Below are positions 1-9,553 of a DNA stretch of 64,000 nt, in pieces. A model generated the notes under the pieces. The model was not told where the DNA came from. It saw only the letters and a list, made by a program, of their open reading frames with translations, and did no database searches. The position numbers and the translations under genes are program-made. Each line of letters begins with the position of its first letter. Positions within the stretch are counted from its first letter, which is position 1. The DNA is from Ferroplasma acidarmanus Fer1 (GTDB lineage: Archaea; Thermoplasmatota; Thermoplasmata; Thermoplasmatales; Thermoplasmataceae): positions 1 to 64,000 of the forward strand of contig NC_021592.1 of NCBI RefSeq assembly GCF_000152265.2. The letters are read 5' to 3'.

Positions 1-14
1 ATATTCCCATTTTG

Positions 15-919
15 ATTTCAATTCCTATATGGAATTATTTTAACTTATTAGACAAACCAACTAATATAAAAGAAATGCTTAATTTCAATTCCTATATGGA
101 ATTATTTTAACCTAAAAAAAGATATAAAGCTCATTTACCTAATTTTTCATTTCAATTCCTATATGGAATTATTTTAACGGTGCTGCTGGATTCGATTTAG
201 GAGTTCCTGAAAGCATTTCAATTCCTATATGGAATTATTTTAACTTGATGAACAACGTTGTAATGACGTTTAAATTATTTTAAATTTCAATTCCTATATG
301 GAATTATTTTAACCTGAAAAATTAAGGGATTACAAAAACCAGCTTTTAAAAGATTTCAATTCCTATATGGAATTATTTTAACTGAGGGATTACATTTCCC
401 CGTATCTTTTCCCGCCAGGGCATTTCAATTCCTATATGGAATTATTTTAACCTTCTCGTTGGAGGTTCTCCATGCCAGGATATATCCGATTTCAATTCCT
501 ATATGGAATTATTTTAACAATATCTTATAGGTCTCACTGCAACCGTCAGGGAATAATTTCAATTCCTATATGGAATTATTTTAACAAAAAGAGTATTGTT
601 CTGGTAAACTGTTGCACTTGCATTTCAATTCCTATATGGAATTATTTTAACCGTGCCTCAATGCCAAGGAACAGATCCCTTGTGCCAAATTTCAATTCCT
701 ATATGGAATTATTTTAACTCTGCACAGGGAATATCATGCCCAGCAGGTCTCCGTATTTCAATTCCTATATGGAATTATTTTAACAGAAAATTCAACGGTT
801 TCATGAAGATGGCGAGATAATATTTCAATTCCTATATGGAATTATTTTAACGTTGATTTTTTAAATGATTATGCCTTTTTTTGGTCTAGATTTCAATTCC
901 TATATGGAATTATTTTAAC
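15..919 (-). CRISPR. Main CRISPR array, 14 repeats in window (left end off the edge)
   Basis: Fourteen identical 30-nt repeats start at 15, 82, 149, 215, 284, 353, 422, 489, 556, 622, 689, 755, 822 and 890, separated by 13 unique spacers of 36-39 nt. Read on the - strand the repeat begins GTTAAAAT and ends ATTGAAAT, which matches the usual type I-B 5' handle. It holds a perfect 6-bp stem (AATTCC/GGAATT) around a 5-nt loop, the expected Cas6 target. Transcription is therefore leftward, the same direction as the cas operon, with the leader at 920 onward. No repeat shows decay, and bases 1-14 look like part of another spacer, so the array probably continues to the left. Confidence 0.97.
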
Positions 920-1335
920 CCAGTTCATTAATTTAATAGTAACACAGTATATTACTTAATTTTTGTGAATTTTTACGTTTATATGCAATTTTAAAAATTT
1001 ATGAGTTTTTTTCTATGATATATAAATAATACGAGTTTTAATCAGCTTAAGTATTTAAATAGAATTACAAAACAATCATTCCGGATTTTATATAATGTTT
1101 GAGTTCTCTTTTTTAACTGTGCCTATCACATCTATTTTTAACATACAGATTTCCAATATTTATATCTGATCATTTGCAATTTCATAAAGATAACATCAAT
1201 TTACACAGTGTTGCTATGACAATTATTGTCGAGCAATGGAATTATAATTAAAATTCTCTGATTGCTGGTTGTAAATCCAATGGAAAAATTATTATAAAAA
1301 ATTAAGATCATAATATTGCCTGATGGAAGGGGTAA
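920..1335 (-). promoter_or_regulatory. AT-rich CRISPR leader region
   Basis: This gene-free, very AT-rich stretch directly follows the last repeat (890-919) on the side from which a - strand array would be transcribed. It contains several TATA-like stretches on the - strand (for example around 1015-1030). No convincing ORF is present. The role as leader is inferred from position, repeat orientation and absence of genes. An IS separates it from cas2. Confidence 0.6.
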
Positions 1336-1357
1336 GGGCTTACTATTAAGTAAGCCC
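1336..1357. terminator. Perfect 8-bp inverted repeat downstream of the transposase
   Basis: GGGCTTAC and GTAAGCCC flank TATTAA, giving a perfect 8-bp stem with a 6-nt loop. It lies 17 nt beyond the stop of the - strand transposase gene. It may act as a transcription terminator insulating the array leader, or belong to the end of the insertion sequence. Confidence 0.5.
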
Positions 1358-1374
1358 GATTTAATTTATTGCTA

Positions 1375-2424
1375 TTATATTTTATTGAAATTGCTCATGT
1401 AATCATGGCCAATATCAAGCTCTTTACTGTTCCTTATTGACCTTACTATTTCCGCAGGAGTATGGTATATATTCATTGATGATTGCAATATCAACAGTAC
1501 AATATAGGAAATAAGAGTTGCAAATACCTGGTTTATAATTCCATTTAAATCCCTTGATATTAAATGTGTTATTTTTAAAATCCTTTTCATATTTTCAAAT
1601 ATTTTCTCTATTACCCATCTTCTCATGTAGATATAATAAATGTATATTTCAGGAAGGTCCAGTATATCTGTTATATATTCCCTTTTCCTATTATTAATAT
1701 CCAGTGATACCAATCTTAATTCCAATCCATTTCTAAACCTTACAATCTTAGAATTGAATGTTTCCTCCTTTATTACAGTATAATCAGCATTCTTCTTTAT
1801 CCTTGAAACAAAATTTATACCTTTTTCCTTTAACTCCATGAACCTGCCAAGATTATAGTACCCTAAATCAAATGTTAATACTGTATTGCCAGATATGTAT
1901 TCATTGATATATTCCAGCAGATCATCAAATACTTTAGAATCATGTACATTTGCAGGTGTAATTATTGCCTTCAATGGCAAAGGATAGGGGCTTGCAATGG
2001 CTGCAGTATGTATTTTTATTCCATTTCTCCTTTCCCCCCTCTGATAGATGCCTGAACCCTTAACCATTGTTTCTATAAATGTAGAATCTATTGCCAGAAC
2101 ACTGTATAATCTGTCAATATAATCATGGTATATATCATACCTGTGTGCCTTTATAAAGGGCCTCAGAATACTGTAAAATACCTTTTCAAATATACTGTAT
2201 GGCCTTTTATTGTTAAGCTTTGACAGCTGTGATTTGCTTATTCCATTGTTATATGCTATATCTGTAAGGTCATTCTTTTTAATTATTCCAGTTGCTAAAA
2301 TGGATAGATGTGCTGATAGGTTAAATTTCCTGGAATAGCTGTCTATGCCTATTCCTTCAACCTTTGATTCTTTAGATATTTTATTGCAGTGTTTTTTAAG
2401 GATTTTATTGACATTCTCATCCAT
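1375..2424 (-). CDS. IS4-type DDE transposase
   Basis: A 349-aa transposase that would cut and rejoin the ends of its own element. The RNase H-like catalytic residues are visible as D in LAIDSTFIE (near residue 115), D in TFDLGYYN (near 185) and E in RRWVIEKIF. The last block fits the IS4-family signature exactly (Y-x2-R-x3-E-x6-K, in YMRRWVIEKIFENMK). Length is normal for a single-ORF IS4-group transposase and the reading frame is intact, so the element may still be active. It is oriented like the cas genes and sits immediately downstream of cas2. The exact IS subgroup was not determined. Confidence 0.9.
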   Translation of the reverse strand: MDENVNKILKKHCNKISKESKVEGIGIDSYSRKFNLSAHLSILATGIIKKNDLTDIAYNNGISKSQLSKLNNKRPYSIFEKVFYSILRPFIKAHRYDIYHDYIDRLYSVLAIDSTFIETMVKGSGIYQRGERRNGIKIHTAAIASPYPLPLKAIITPANVHDSKVFDDLLEYINEYISGNTVLTFDLGYYNLGRFMELKEKGINFVSRIKKNADYTVIKEETFNSKIVRFRNGLELRLVSLDINNRKREYITDILDLPEIYIYYIYMRRWVIEKIFENMKRILKITHLISRDLNGIINQVFATLISYIVLLILQSSMNIYHTPAEIVRSIRNSKELDIGHDYMSNFNKI

Positions 2425-2438
2425 AATTAAAAATTAAA

Positions 2439-2684
2439 TCATAGAATAAATATGACATGGTCATGCATAATGGTTAAATATAGGAAACTGGTATGATATA
2501 TCTTTATGAAATCATAGTCCTGTTCTGTCTTCTTATTTAGATAATTCTCTATTCTTATTAGTTGTGATTCCGTTATTTCTCCCTCAAAAACTGAATTCTG
2601 AATCCAGTTTAAGAATCTTTTTAAGAATTTTCTTATATTATTTATTCTATCTACCGCTACATCATAAACAATAATTACATACAT
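2439..2684 (-). CDS. cas2: CRISPR-associated protein Cas2
   Basis: An 81-aa protein that pairs with Cas1 in the spacer-integration complex. The ferredoxin-like N-terminus is typical: MYVIIVYDVAVDR with the conserved Asp at residue 8, followed by the NWIQNSVFEGE block of archaeal Cas2. The start is 1 nt after cas1. The last 20 or so residues (ending DHVIFIL) look less like usual Cas2 C-termini. Since an IS transposase begins 15 nt after the stop, the C-terminus may have been rewritten by the insertion. That last point is inference. Confidence 0.9.
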   Translation of the reverse strand: MYVIIVYDVAVDRINNIRKFLKRFLNWIQNSVFEGEITESQLIRIENYLNKKTEQDYDFIKIYHTSFLYLTIMHDHVIFIL

Positions 2685-2685
2685 T

Positions 2686-3687
2686 TTACCACCATATAAT
2701 GAATGGTTTGTATGGTTTTATTCCCAATAAATCTTTTTCCAATTTGTACACTTCCATTCTTATTAAATCCTGATACGTTACATTTTTTTTCAATGTCCTA
2801 TGAAATACAGTACTGGTTAATTTCTCCTCATAATTTTTCAAATATAACTTTTTGCCTTTTTCGTTTAAAATAACTTTTTCTAAACTATTATCAAAATCGT
2901 TTTCATTTATAATTTTTTTATTAATTAAATATAAGAATAACTTATGCGAAATTATAGGCTTAAATATTTCAGCTATATCTAGAGATAAAGAAAATCTTCT
3001 TTCTGACGGCTCATGCAAATAAGAAATTGTAGGATTTAAATGTGTGAAATATATTTCAGTTAAAACGGATGCATACACAAGGCTATTGCCGAAAGAAATT
3101 AGCGCATTTCCCATATTACCTGGCGGTCTTCTAATTCTTTTATTTATCCTGAATTTTTCAGGTATTACCGAATCCATAGCTTTGAAATAACTATTATGTG
3201 ATCTCCCTTCAATTCCCATAATTTCGGTTATATCCATAGCATTCGTTAAATTGCCAATGTTAGATTTAATGTCTTCACGACTTTTCTTAACTGTTTCAGT
3301 ATCATACTCCGATAATATCCTATTAAAATTGTGTAAAGCGCCGGAAACAAAGCTTTTGGCAATATTAATTCTTTCATGTATATCCAGATATTTTTGAGCT
3401 TGCTTAATTATTACATCTCCCGAGATGTCTTTACTTTTTGGCCATAGAGTTGCCTCATAATTTCCGTACCAGTTAAAAAAATGTATAGGTATCCCAAGTT
3501 TTGAAATTATAGATACAACACCAGATGATATTGAAACGGGTTTATGTGCATATACAGATCTAACATTTTCTACAGGGATTGCATTTTTTCCAATACTATT
3601 TTCAATTATAATTGTACCACCATCAACATAGACCGTACTTTCATGTATTATATGATAATCGCTTTTAACCATTTTTAACACCAGCAA
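2686..3687 (-). CDS. cas1: CRISPR-associated endonuclease/integrase Cas1
   Basis: The 333-aa integrase inserts new spacers at the leader end of the array. Expected metal ligands are present: Glu160 in MGIEGRSHNSYF, His225 in ISYLHEPSERRF, and the acidic pair in SLDIAEIFKP (around 237-240). Length is normal. The frame opens at 3687, inside the cas4 stop region, but a second ATG at 3672 (MVKSDYHII) lies just past the cas4 stop and fits the family start equally well. The gene is part of the leftward cas operon, between cas4 and cas2. Confidence 0.96.
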   Translation of the reverse strand: MLVLKMVKSDYHIIHESTVYVDGGTIIIENSIGKNAIPVENVRSVYAHKPVSISSGVVSIISKLGIPIHFFNWYGNYEATLWPKSKDISGDVIIKQAQKYLDIHERINIAKSFVSGALHNFNRILSEYDTETVKKSREDIKSNIGNLTNAMDITEIMGIEGRSHNSYFKAMDSVIPEKFRINKRIRRPPGNMGNALISFGNSLVYASVLTEIYFTHLNPTISYLHEPSERRFSLSLDIAEIFKPIISHKLFLYLINKKIINENDFDNSLEKVILNEKGKKLYLKNYEEKLTSTVFHRTLKKNVTYQDLIRMEVYKLEKDLLGIKPYKPFIIWW

Positions 3688-4172
3688 AATTCAAAATATG
3701 AACATGATTTACAATAATTTTTGTATTCAGGTTGTGGTGGCTCATTAGATATAATTTTCTTAATATTTTCAATTATTTTTATTATTTCACATTTATCCTC
3801 ATCTTCTAATACTATTTTCTTATGTTTATTTGTAAGTGGATAATCAAGAAAGCCTGTTGCTTTTATACCGTTTAAGTCTAATCTAAATAAGTAATAGAGA
3901 ACCTGTATTGTATGTGCCTTTTCCAATTTGTCCGTTTTTTTGATTTCATGTATTTCTATATTTTTTCCCTTTCTTATAAAATCATATTTTATGTTATCCA
4001 TGGATACTTCTTTTCTCTCATTTTTATATCTGATGTCATGTAATTCTTTTCCTATTTTTACATTTTCATTTTCCTTTTCCATTGATACTTTATGGGAATG
4101 CAACCATAATTTTGTTTTACAGATAACATAATATGACATCTGTACACCGGTGATATTTGTGTCTTCATCCAT
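3675..4172 (-). CDS. cas4: CRISPR-associated nuclease Cas4
   Basis: A 165-aa Cas4 of the RecB/PD-(D/E)XK class, which trims prespacers and checks the PAM during adaptation. The four Fe-S cysteines are arranged as in the family: one near the N-terminus (VICKTKLWL) and three at the C-terminus (YCKSCSYFEFC). The core motif is seen as IEIHEIKKTDKLE, near residue 75. It sits between cas3 and cas1, the usual type I-B order. Confidence 0.93.
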   Translation of the reverse strand: MDEDTNITGVQMSYYVICKTKLWLHSHKVSMEKENENVKIGKELHDIRYKNERKEVSMDNIKYDFIRKGKNIEIHEIKKTDKLEKAHTIQVLYYLFRLDLNGIKATGFLDYPLTNKHKKIVLEDEDKCEIIKIIENIKKIISNEPPQPEYKNYCKSCSYFEFCWC

Positions 4173-4183
4173 TAATTAATCAT

Positions 4184-6424
4184 TTAAATAATAGTTGAGT
4201 CTATATTAATTTTATCATAGTTTATACCTTCTTCAAAAGTATATTCAAAATCAAAATATTTGAAATTATAAGTCTCACATGTTTTTATATGGCCTTTTGT
4301 AGATTCATATGGTATATTCAATGAATATTTTAGGAATTCTTTCCAGCCTTCATATATAGATTTTTCATAAGCCTGGAAAACATTATTATAATATTTATCT
4401 GGAATACAAAGAATCTTGATATAACTGATTTTTCTTATTAAGTTATGTTTTTCTGCAATTTGCTCTTCAATATTAAATTTGTATACAGATTTTAAGTCTT
4501 CTACCTGGATTTCATAAATTTTATTTTTAACTTCAGTATATGCATTTTTAAGATTTTCCTTATATTCATTATCATTATATATTTCATTTATAAGTTTCTT
4601 TGAATCCGTGTTAGATTTATAGTTATATTTGTTGAAATAATCAAAAGTTTTTTTCATTAATTCATTTTTGTAAACATATTTATCATTTTCACAATTTTTA
4701 TAAATAAAAATTTTTGTATTTCCTTTTTTACCACGTCTGTTAACTCTTCCAAACCTTTGTATAAGTGCATCGGGAGGAGCAATCTGAGTTATTAACAGAT
4801 CAAAATCAATATCAAGACTAACTTCAACTACCTGGGTTGCTATCGCTATTATATTATCTTCCTTTTCTAATAATTCTGATTTTTCTTTCCTATCATTATA
4901 TGTAAATTGGCTGTGGAATAATACAACTTTTTTATCCTTTATCTCGTCAATGTCTCTAATCTGTGAATACAAATATTTTGCTGTTTTTATTGTATTTGCT
5001 ATTACCAGTATTTTTTTAATATCTTTATGTTTTTTTATTATGTCAATTGAATTATTAATATCGCCATCTATAACATTTACATTATATCTTATTTCATTAA
5101 TATCGAATTCCTTATCAACAAAATTTATTTTTTTTGTTTTACATTTTATAAAATCCTTTAAAATGTCTGGAATTGTTGCACTCATAATTAAAACTCTCTG
5201 GTTAAATATATGTGCTTTATTTATATATTCTATTATCAACGAAGTTGTATAAGGATCGTATGCATGTATTTCATCAAATATTACATTACTTATACCAGAG
5301 TTGAAAAATACGCTGTCCCATCTATTTATATTAAATAATGAGTATAGTAATTGATCAACAGTAGAAACCATGATCGGGCTGCTAAACGTTTTATAATAAA
5401 ATCTTGCAAACGCATCATGATTATAATTATTTTTATCTGCATCTATATCGGTATCCATTAAAAGTAAAGATGTACTATGCTGTATCCCAACAATATCACC
5501 AAATATTTGTTTTAATCTTTCAAAAATTTTGTTGCTTGTTACCATAGTTGGCAATATGTATACAATTCTGCCATTGTTATATTTTGACCATAGCAAAGAA
5601 GCTTCTGTTTTGCCGGATCCTGTCGGACTCTGAATTATATAATTATCATTATTTTCCTGCATGAATATCTGCAATTCGTTTAATTTGTTAAAATCTGGCC
5701 TATTTTGCAGATACATGCAAATTTTATTGTCATAATCTATATCCATATTTAAAGACTTATTTGAACTTGCATTCCAATCGCACATATGTATAATATTCTC
5801 TATTATTATATACATAATTCTTAATTTATCTTTCTCATAGTATTCTATAATTTTATTATGTATACCCTTTATTATTTTTTTATAATCTACGTTGTTTATA
5901 TTAATATTAAATTTATACGGGTCTGTGTTAAAAATTTCTTTAAATTCTTTATTTACAAAGGAAATAAAATCAGAATAATCATATAAATTCATATTACTTA
6001 AATTTGAATTTCTTTCAAATAAATTATCTTTTAACATTGAATGATGTGTTAATACACATATTGATGATATTGGAATATTATCAAAAAGGTAATTATTCTC
6101 TTCAAAATTAAGTAATGCAATTGCCGATATTAATGCATGAGGTAATGCTTTAGGTATATCTACCTTATCCCCCGGGTCCTGCTGTATAACTTTATTTATC
6201 ATATCCTGAAATGATTTATCTAATTTTCCGAAATCGTGAAATGCAACGGCATAAAAAGCATGTATCCAGAAATTATTATTATCTATATTGTACTTATTCA
6301 ATATATAACTAATTTTTTCGTTTAAAGCTTCTTTTATAATTATAAAATTATCAATACATTTTTTTGTATGTTCTTCAAGGGATTCTCCGTTTGATTTTGC
6401 TATTATTTTAATAGATGATGACAT
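4184..6424 (-). CDS. cas3: CRISPR-associated helicase-nuclease Cas3 (HD + DExH)
   Basis: A 746-aa single-chain Cas3 that unwinds and degrades the DNA recognised by Cascade. The N-terminal HD nuclease shows HD at residues 63-64 (VAFHDFGKLD) and downstream His residues (LPHALISA, LTHHSM). The SF2 helicase part shows Walker A SPTGSGKTEAS (about 265), Walker B DEIHAYD (about 390), motif III MSATIPD and motif VI QRFGRVNRRG. No motif is missing, so interference should be functional. Its start overlaps the end of cas5 by 17 nt, which indicates translational coupling. Confidence 0.97.
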   Translation of the reverse strand: MSSSIKIIAKSNGESLEEHTKKCIDNFIIIKEALNEKISYILNKYNIDNNNFWIHAFYAVAFHDFGKLDKSFQDMINKVIQQDPGDKVDIPKALPHALISAIALLNFEENNYLFDNIPISSICVLTHHSMLKDNLFERNSNLSNMNLYDYSDFISFVNKEFKEIFNTDPYKFNININNVDYKKIIKGIHNKIIEYYEKDKLRIMYIIIENIIHMCDWNASSNKSLNMDIDYDNKICMYLQNRPDFNKLNELQIFMQENNDNYIIQSPTGSGKTEASLLWSKYNNGRIVYILPTMVTSNKIFERLKQIFGDIVGIQHSTSLLLMDTDIDADKNNYNHDAFARFYYKTFSSPIMVSTVDQLLYSLFNINRWDSVFFNSGISNVIFDEIHAYDPYTTSLIIEYINKAHIFNQRVLIMSATIPDILKDFIKCKTKKINFVDKEFDINEIRYNVNVIDGDINNSIDIIKKHKDIKKILVIANTIKTAKYLYSQIRDIDEIKDKKVVLFHSQFTYNDRKEKSELLEKEDNIIAIATQVVEVSLDIDFDLLITQIAPPDALIQRFGRVNRRGKKGNTKIFIYKNCENDKYVYKNELMKKTFDYFNKYNYKSNTDSKKLINEIYNDNEYKENLKNAYTEVKNKIYEIQVEDLKSVYKFNIEEQIAEKHNLIRKISYIKILCIPDKYYNNVFQAYEKSIYEGWKEFLKYSLNIPYESTKGHIKTCETYNFKYFDFEYTFEEGINYDKINIDSTII

Positions 6425-7121
6425 TTATGCCTCCTTCATTGTCATGTATAGTTTTATATTCCTTATTTCTTTTAATTTTCAATTTAATATCACCTATAAT
6501 TGTTGTATCGCTTAAATGAGTTGCCTCCCTGTAATTTTTTTCAATATTAAAAGATAATGGCAATTTATATGTCTGAAATGGCGTGATATTTGTATTATCC
6601 TTAAGATCAATTATTTCAAAGTCATATAAATTAAATGGCAGAACTGTATTTGAAAGGTCTATATAATCATCTTCGACTATTGTTGCATTTATAATAGATA
6701 TATCTTTTATGTTTATTAAATCGTGCGCTTTACCAAGCGATAATGCAAATACCGGGTTTTTTAAAAAATTATAAATCTCCTCCAAATTATTGTTTTCTAT
6801 ATAAATTGTATAATTATTTTTATAATTAATTTGCCGGTTAACCAAACTTACTTCGACTTCTTTACCTTTGTATTTGTATATACGAATTAAATCGTAGAAC
6901 TTGCTATACGACGTGCCATATATGCCTATACTTGTATTTTTATAAAGACTTTCTATTTTTTCTTTATCATCCCTTAAATATCCCATTGCAGCAGCAATCA
7001 TGCCTATTATGTGTGTTTTAACAGGCAAATCCAAAGTATCGTGTATTGTCATGTGTAAAGGTATTCTGAAAGAATTTATTATGCCGTATGCATTTATTCT
7101 TATTAATTTAATTTCTTTCAT
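6408..7121 (-). CDS. cas5: CRISPR-associated protein Cas5 (type I-B)
   Basis: A 237-aa RAMP-fold protein, expected to bind the 5' handle of the crRNA within Cascade. Recognition rests on the N-terminal RAMP strand (LIRINAYGIINSFRIP), the following segment (THIIGMIAAAMGY) and position between cas7 and cas3. It overlaps cas7 by 14 nt and cas3 by 17 nt. There is no Cas6-like glycine-rich loop, which separates it from the dedicated Cas6 of this operon. Confidence 0.88.
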   Translation of the reverse strand: MKEIKLIRINAYGIINSFRIPLHMTIHDTLDLPVKTHIIGMIAAAMGYLRDDKEKIESLYKNTSIGIYGTSYSKFYDLIRIYKYKGKEVEVSLVNRQINYKNNYTIYIENNNLEEIYNFLKNPVFALSLGKAHDLINIKDISIINATIVEDDYIDLSNTVLPFNLYDFEIIDLKDNTNITPFQTYKLPLSFNIEKNYREATHLSDTTIIGDIKLKIKRNKEYKTIHDNEGGINVIIY

Positions 7122-8016
7122 TTATATCAGCAAGATCCATTGAATCTATATCTTCATAAATTTTTTTAAAGGCTTCATCAATAGTCAGAACATTATTACC
7201 GGATTCTTTTAATATTCCTGTATCCATATTCAACGATTTGCTTAAACCAATTACTAAATTATTTCTGATTTCACCCGTTTGATTTATTGCATCCTGGATT
7301 AAATCGCTATCAATATTGAGTTTTTCGTCCACGGATACATAATCCATAAATGATGGTTTTTTTATTTTCTGGCTCTGATATCCGATAAATTTTGTGGACA
7401 AATCTGCAAGCAATCTGCTCTGGTGGCCTCCACCCCATAGATACTGAAAACTTTTTATTACTGTTTTTATTCTTTCCTTTCTCTCCTCTATACTTAATGA
7501 ATTTTCATCGAAAACACCTACCCTATCTGCTTCAATTAAAACTGTATAAACATAATAATTCATCGATATTTCTGTTTCATAAAATCTATTATCCTTTTTT
7601 ATATCATTATTATTCTGAAGGCCTAAATCTCTCTCAAAGTAATATGGGAATAACGATATAGCAGGTGATACCCTTACAGGGCTAATACGGGTTAAAACTT
7701 TTTCACCTTTACCAATAGTTTTCATATAGCCATATAAATCATCATCTATGTATTTTTCCGGGTCGCATTGGGTTGACAATGGCTGCTTATCGTTTTTTAC
7801 ATTTGGATCTTTTGCACTCGTTATATACCCTAAAGAACTGAACTGTCCCCTGCTCATACGTCTTAACGCCTGGCCACTTATGTAAGTTCTCATAGTTGAA
7901 TCTGGCATCCTGATTTTCTTTATGGTTGATATTATATCCTCTCCCCAGCTTCCATTAACATTCCCATTCACTTTTATTATTGAAGTAAAAGTTATACAGT
8001 TTACTTTATTGTTCAT
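7108..8016 (-). CDS. cas7: CRISPR-associated protein Cas7 (Cst2/DevR family)
   Basis: A 302-aa backbone subunit that coats the crRNA spacer in the I-B Cascade. The opening INGNVNGSWGED-like segment and the block RTYISGQALRRMSRGQ match the Cst2/DevR group of Cas7 proteins, as does the later GGGHQSRLLADLSTKF. The pairing with a CxxC...CxxC Cas8 is characteristic of the Tneap variant of subtype I-B. It overlaps cas8 by 11 nt and cas5 by 14 nt. Confidence 0.9.
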   Translation of the reverse strand: MNNKVNCITFTSIIKVNGNVNGSWGEDIISTIKKIRMPDSTMRTYISGQALRRMSRGQFSSLGYITSAKDPNVKNDKQPLSTQCDPEKYIDDDLYGYMKTIGKGEKVLTRISPVRVSPAISLFPYYFERDLGLQNNNDIKKDNRFYETEISMNYYVYTVLIEADRVGVFDENSLSIEERKERIKTVIKSFQYLWGGGHQSRLLADLSTKFIGYQSQKIKKPSFMDYVSVDEKLNIDSDLIQDAINQTGEIRNNLVIGLSKSLNMDTGILKESGNNVLTIDEAFKKIYEDIDSMDLADINERN

Positions 8017-9553
8017 TTTTTATCTCCTCCTGTTTATTATTATAAAATTCCTGGTGTGCAAAAATAGATATGATTGATTTTAAGTCCTGCCAGTTACTAT
8101 CATCTATTTTCAATAAGAAATTATACGATATATGTAACGTATCTATTTTAAACGTTGCACGATCAAAGAATTGTAAAAATTGCTTTAAATTTGTGCAACT
8201 TCTAAGTTCGTATAACATATCCTTATCCGGCGGTATTCCTTTATCTTTATCGCCCCTGCAGTATCTTCCTATTTCTTTGCCAATTCCGTAGTATCCCCTT
8301 AAATCCTCATTTTCCATATTCATTACCTCCTGATTGTATATCATAACAAAACTATTCAGAAACTTTACTTCCTTTGCTTTACCGCTTTTGATGCTTTCTG
8401 AATAAAATTGTTCAATTTCCCCGTTGATATCCTGTGAATACATTATCAATCTTGATATTTCATTTGAATAAATGCTATTCCTATTTTGTCCGTTAACAAT
8501 TACAAAATTCCGGAGTAACACAGGTAAATTTATATTATTATTTTTTAATTTAGATATTAAATTGGATAATTTTGCTGTGTCATTATAAGTATATATGTTA
8601 ATAAAATGCTTGTCTGTAGCGTTTCCAATCATCCACGATAAATTTCTCCATTGATTTTTCGTTTCTTCTATATCTACATCTTTAATTTCATCAATTTTCT
8701 CATTTAAATAATATATTAAATTTATAAAAGCATTAAAAATACCATCTACACTTCTATTACCTATATTACCGTAGTCTTTATTTAAAGCGTTTTCACCTGT
8801 GTTAAAATCTATATGTTGCCAGAATTGTTTAAAATTTAAATTTATTACAGGTATAGCAAAAAAAAGTTTTTTACCGGAAATTAAAAATGGCAATTTTTCA
8901 TAAATAAGAAAGGATGAAAGAGAACAGTACATACATATGTTTAAATTGCTTTTAAAGTTGCTATAGAAATTTCCATATTTATTTAGACTTGCAGCAAATG
9001 GATAATATTTTGTCTTTATTTTATCTATATTAACATCATTATTCCCGCAAAAATCACAATGGCCTTTGCGATTAAAGTCATTCAAGTTTATTACATTCAA
9101 TTTTGCACATCTATCATATATTTTCATTCCTTTTTGATTGATGTTTTCTGATATGCTATTATATTCCTTCTGTAATTTCTCAGAAATTTCTTCTAATTTA
9201 TATTGCTCCCTTTTTTGTGGCTGCGGTAGTATGCCTTTAAAGAAAAATTTTGTCAATTGTGAAAAACTTTCTCTGTCTATAGTTTCCATAGTATCGTTCT
9301 GCACGTCAATTTTTACATCTTTATTCTTAGTTTTTATATAATTTGCTCGTACATCATCAATAATAAAGGTAAAAATATTTTTTAAATCTTCCAAGTCATC
9401 GTATTCTATTGATAAATTATTATAATCTATTTTACCGTTAGTTATTTCTGAAAAATCTTCGTTTATAGAATTCATCTTCTTTATGTGCATAAAGAATATT
9501 ATAGCGCCATTTCTGATCCAGGGGTCATTGGAGATACCGAATTGTGCTTTCAT
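8006..9553 (-). CDS. cas8: CRISPR Cascade large subunit Cas8 (Cst1, CxxC-CxxC type)
   Basis: A 515-aa large subunit, expected to recognise the PAM and nucleate target binding. The two zinc-binding CxxC pairs that name the Cst1 group are seen in GHCDFCGNND and LNICMYCSLSS, about 50 residues apart near residues 165-220. The rest is divergent, as is normal for Cas8. It overlaps cas6 by 4 nt and cas7 by 11 nt. The subtype assignment (I-B, Tneap-like) rests on the Cst1/Cst2 pair. Confidence 0.88.
   Translation of the reverse strand: MKAQFGISNDPWIRNGAIIFFMHIKKMNSINEDFSEITNGKIDYNNLSIEYDDLEDLKNIFTFIIDDVRANYIKTKNKDVKIDVQNDTMETIDRESFSQLTKFFFKGILPQPQKREQYKLEEISEKLQKEYNSISENINQKGMKIYDRCAKLNVINLNDFNRKGHCDFCGNNDVNIDKIKTKYYPFAASLNKYGNFYSNFKSNLNICMYCSLSSFLIYEKLPFLISGKKLFFAIPVINLNFKQFWQHIDFNTGENALNKDYGNIGNRSVDGIFNAFINLIYYLNEKIDEIKDVDIEETKNQWRNLSWMIGNATDKHFINIYTYNDTAKLSNLISKLKNNNINLPVLLRNFVIVNGQNRNSIYSNEISRLIMYSQDINGEIEQFYSESIKSGKAKEVKFLNSFVMIYNQEVMNMENEDLRGYYGIGKEIGRYCRGDKDKGIPPDKDMLYELRSCTNLKQFLQFFDRATFKIDTLHISYNFLLKIDDSNWQDLKSIISIFAHQEFYNNKQEEIKNEQ

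Larger units (their letters stand above)
1336..2438 (-). mobile_element. Insertion sequence of IS4 type between cas2 and the CRISPR leader
   Basis: The element is defined by its transposase gene (1375-2424). Its ends are not fixed: I found no convincing terminal inverted repeats or target duplication by eye. The right end must lie very close to or inside the 3' end of cas2, because cas2 stops at 2439, only 15 nt before the transposase start. The left limit given is the hairpin at 1336. Confidence 0.5.

Noticed and set aside
472-717. ORF of 81 aa inside the CRISPR array
   Set aside because: It is a translation of repeats and spacers; the peptide repeats the unit FNSYMELF-like segments.
1-919. 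Self-targeting spacers
   Set aside because: I saw no spacer matching the rest of the window by eye, but the comparison was not exhaustive.
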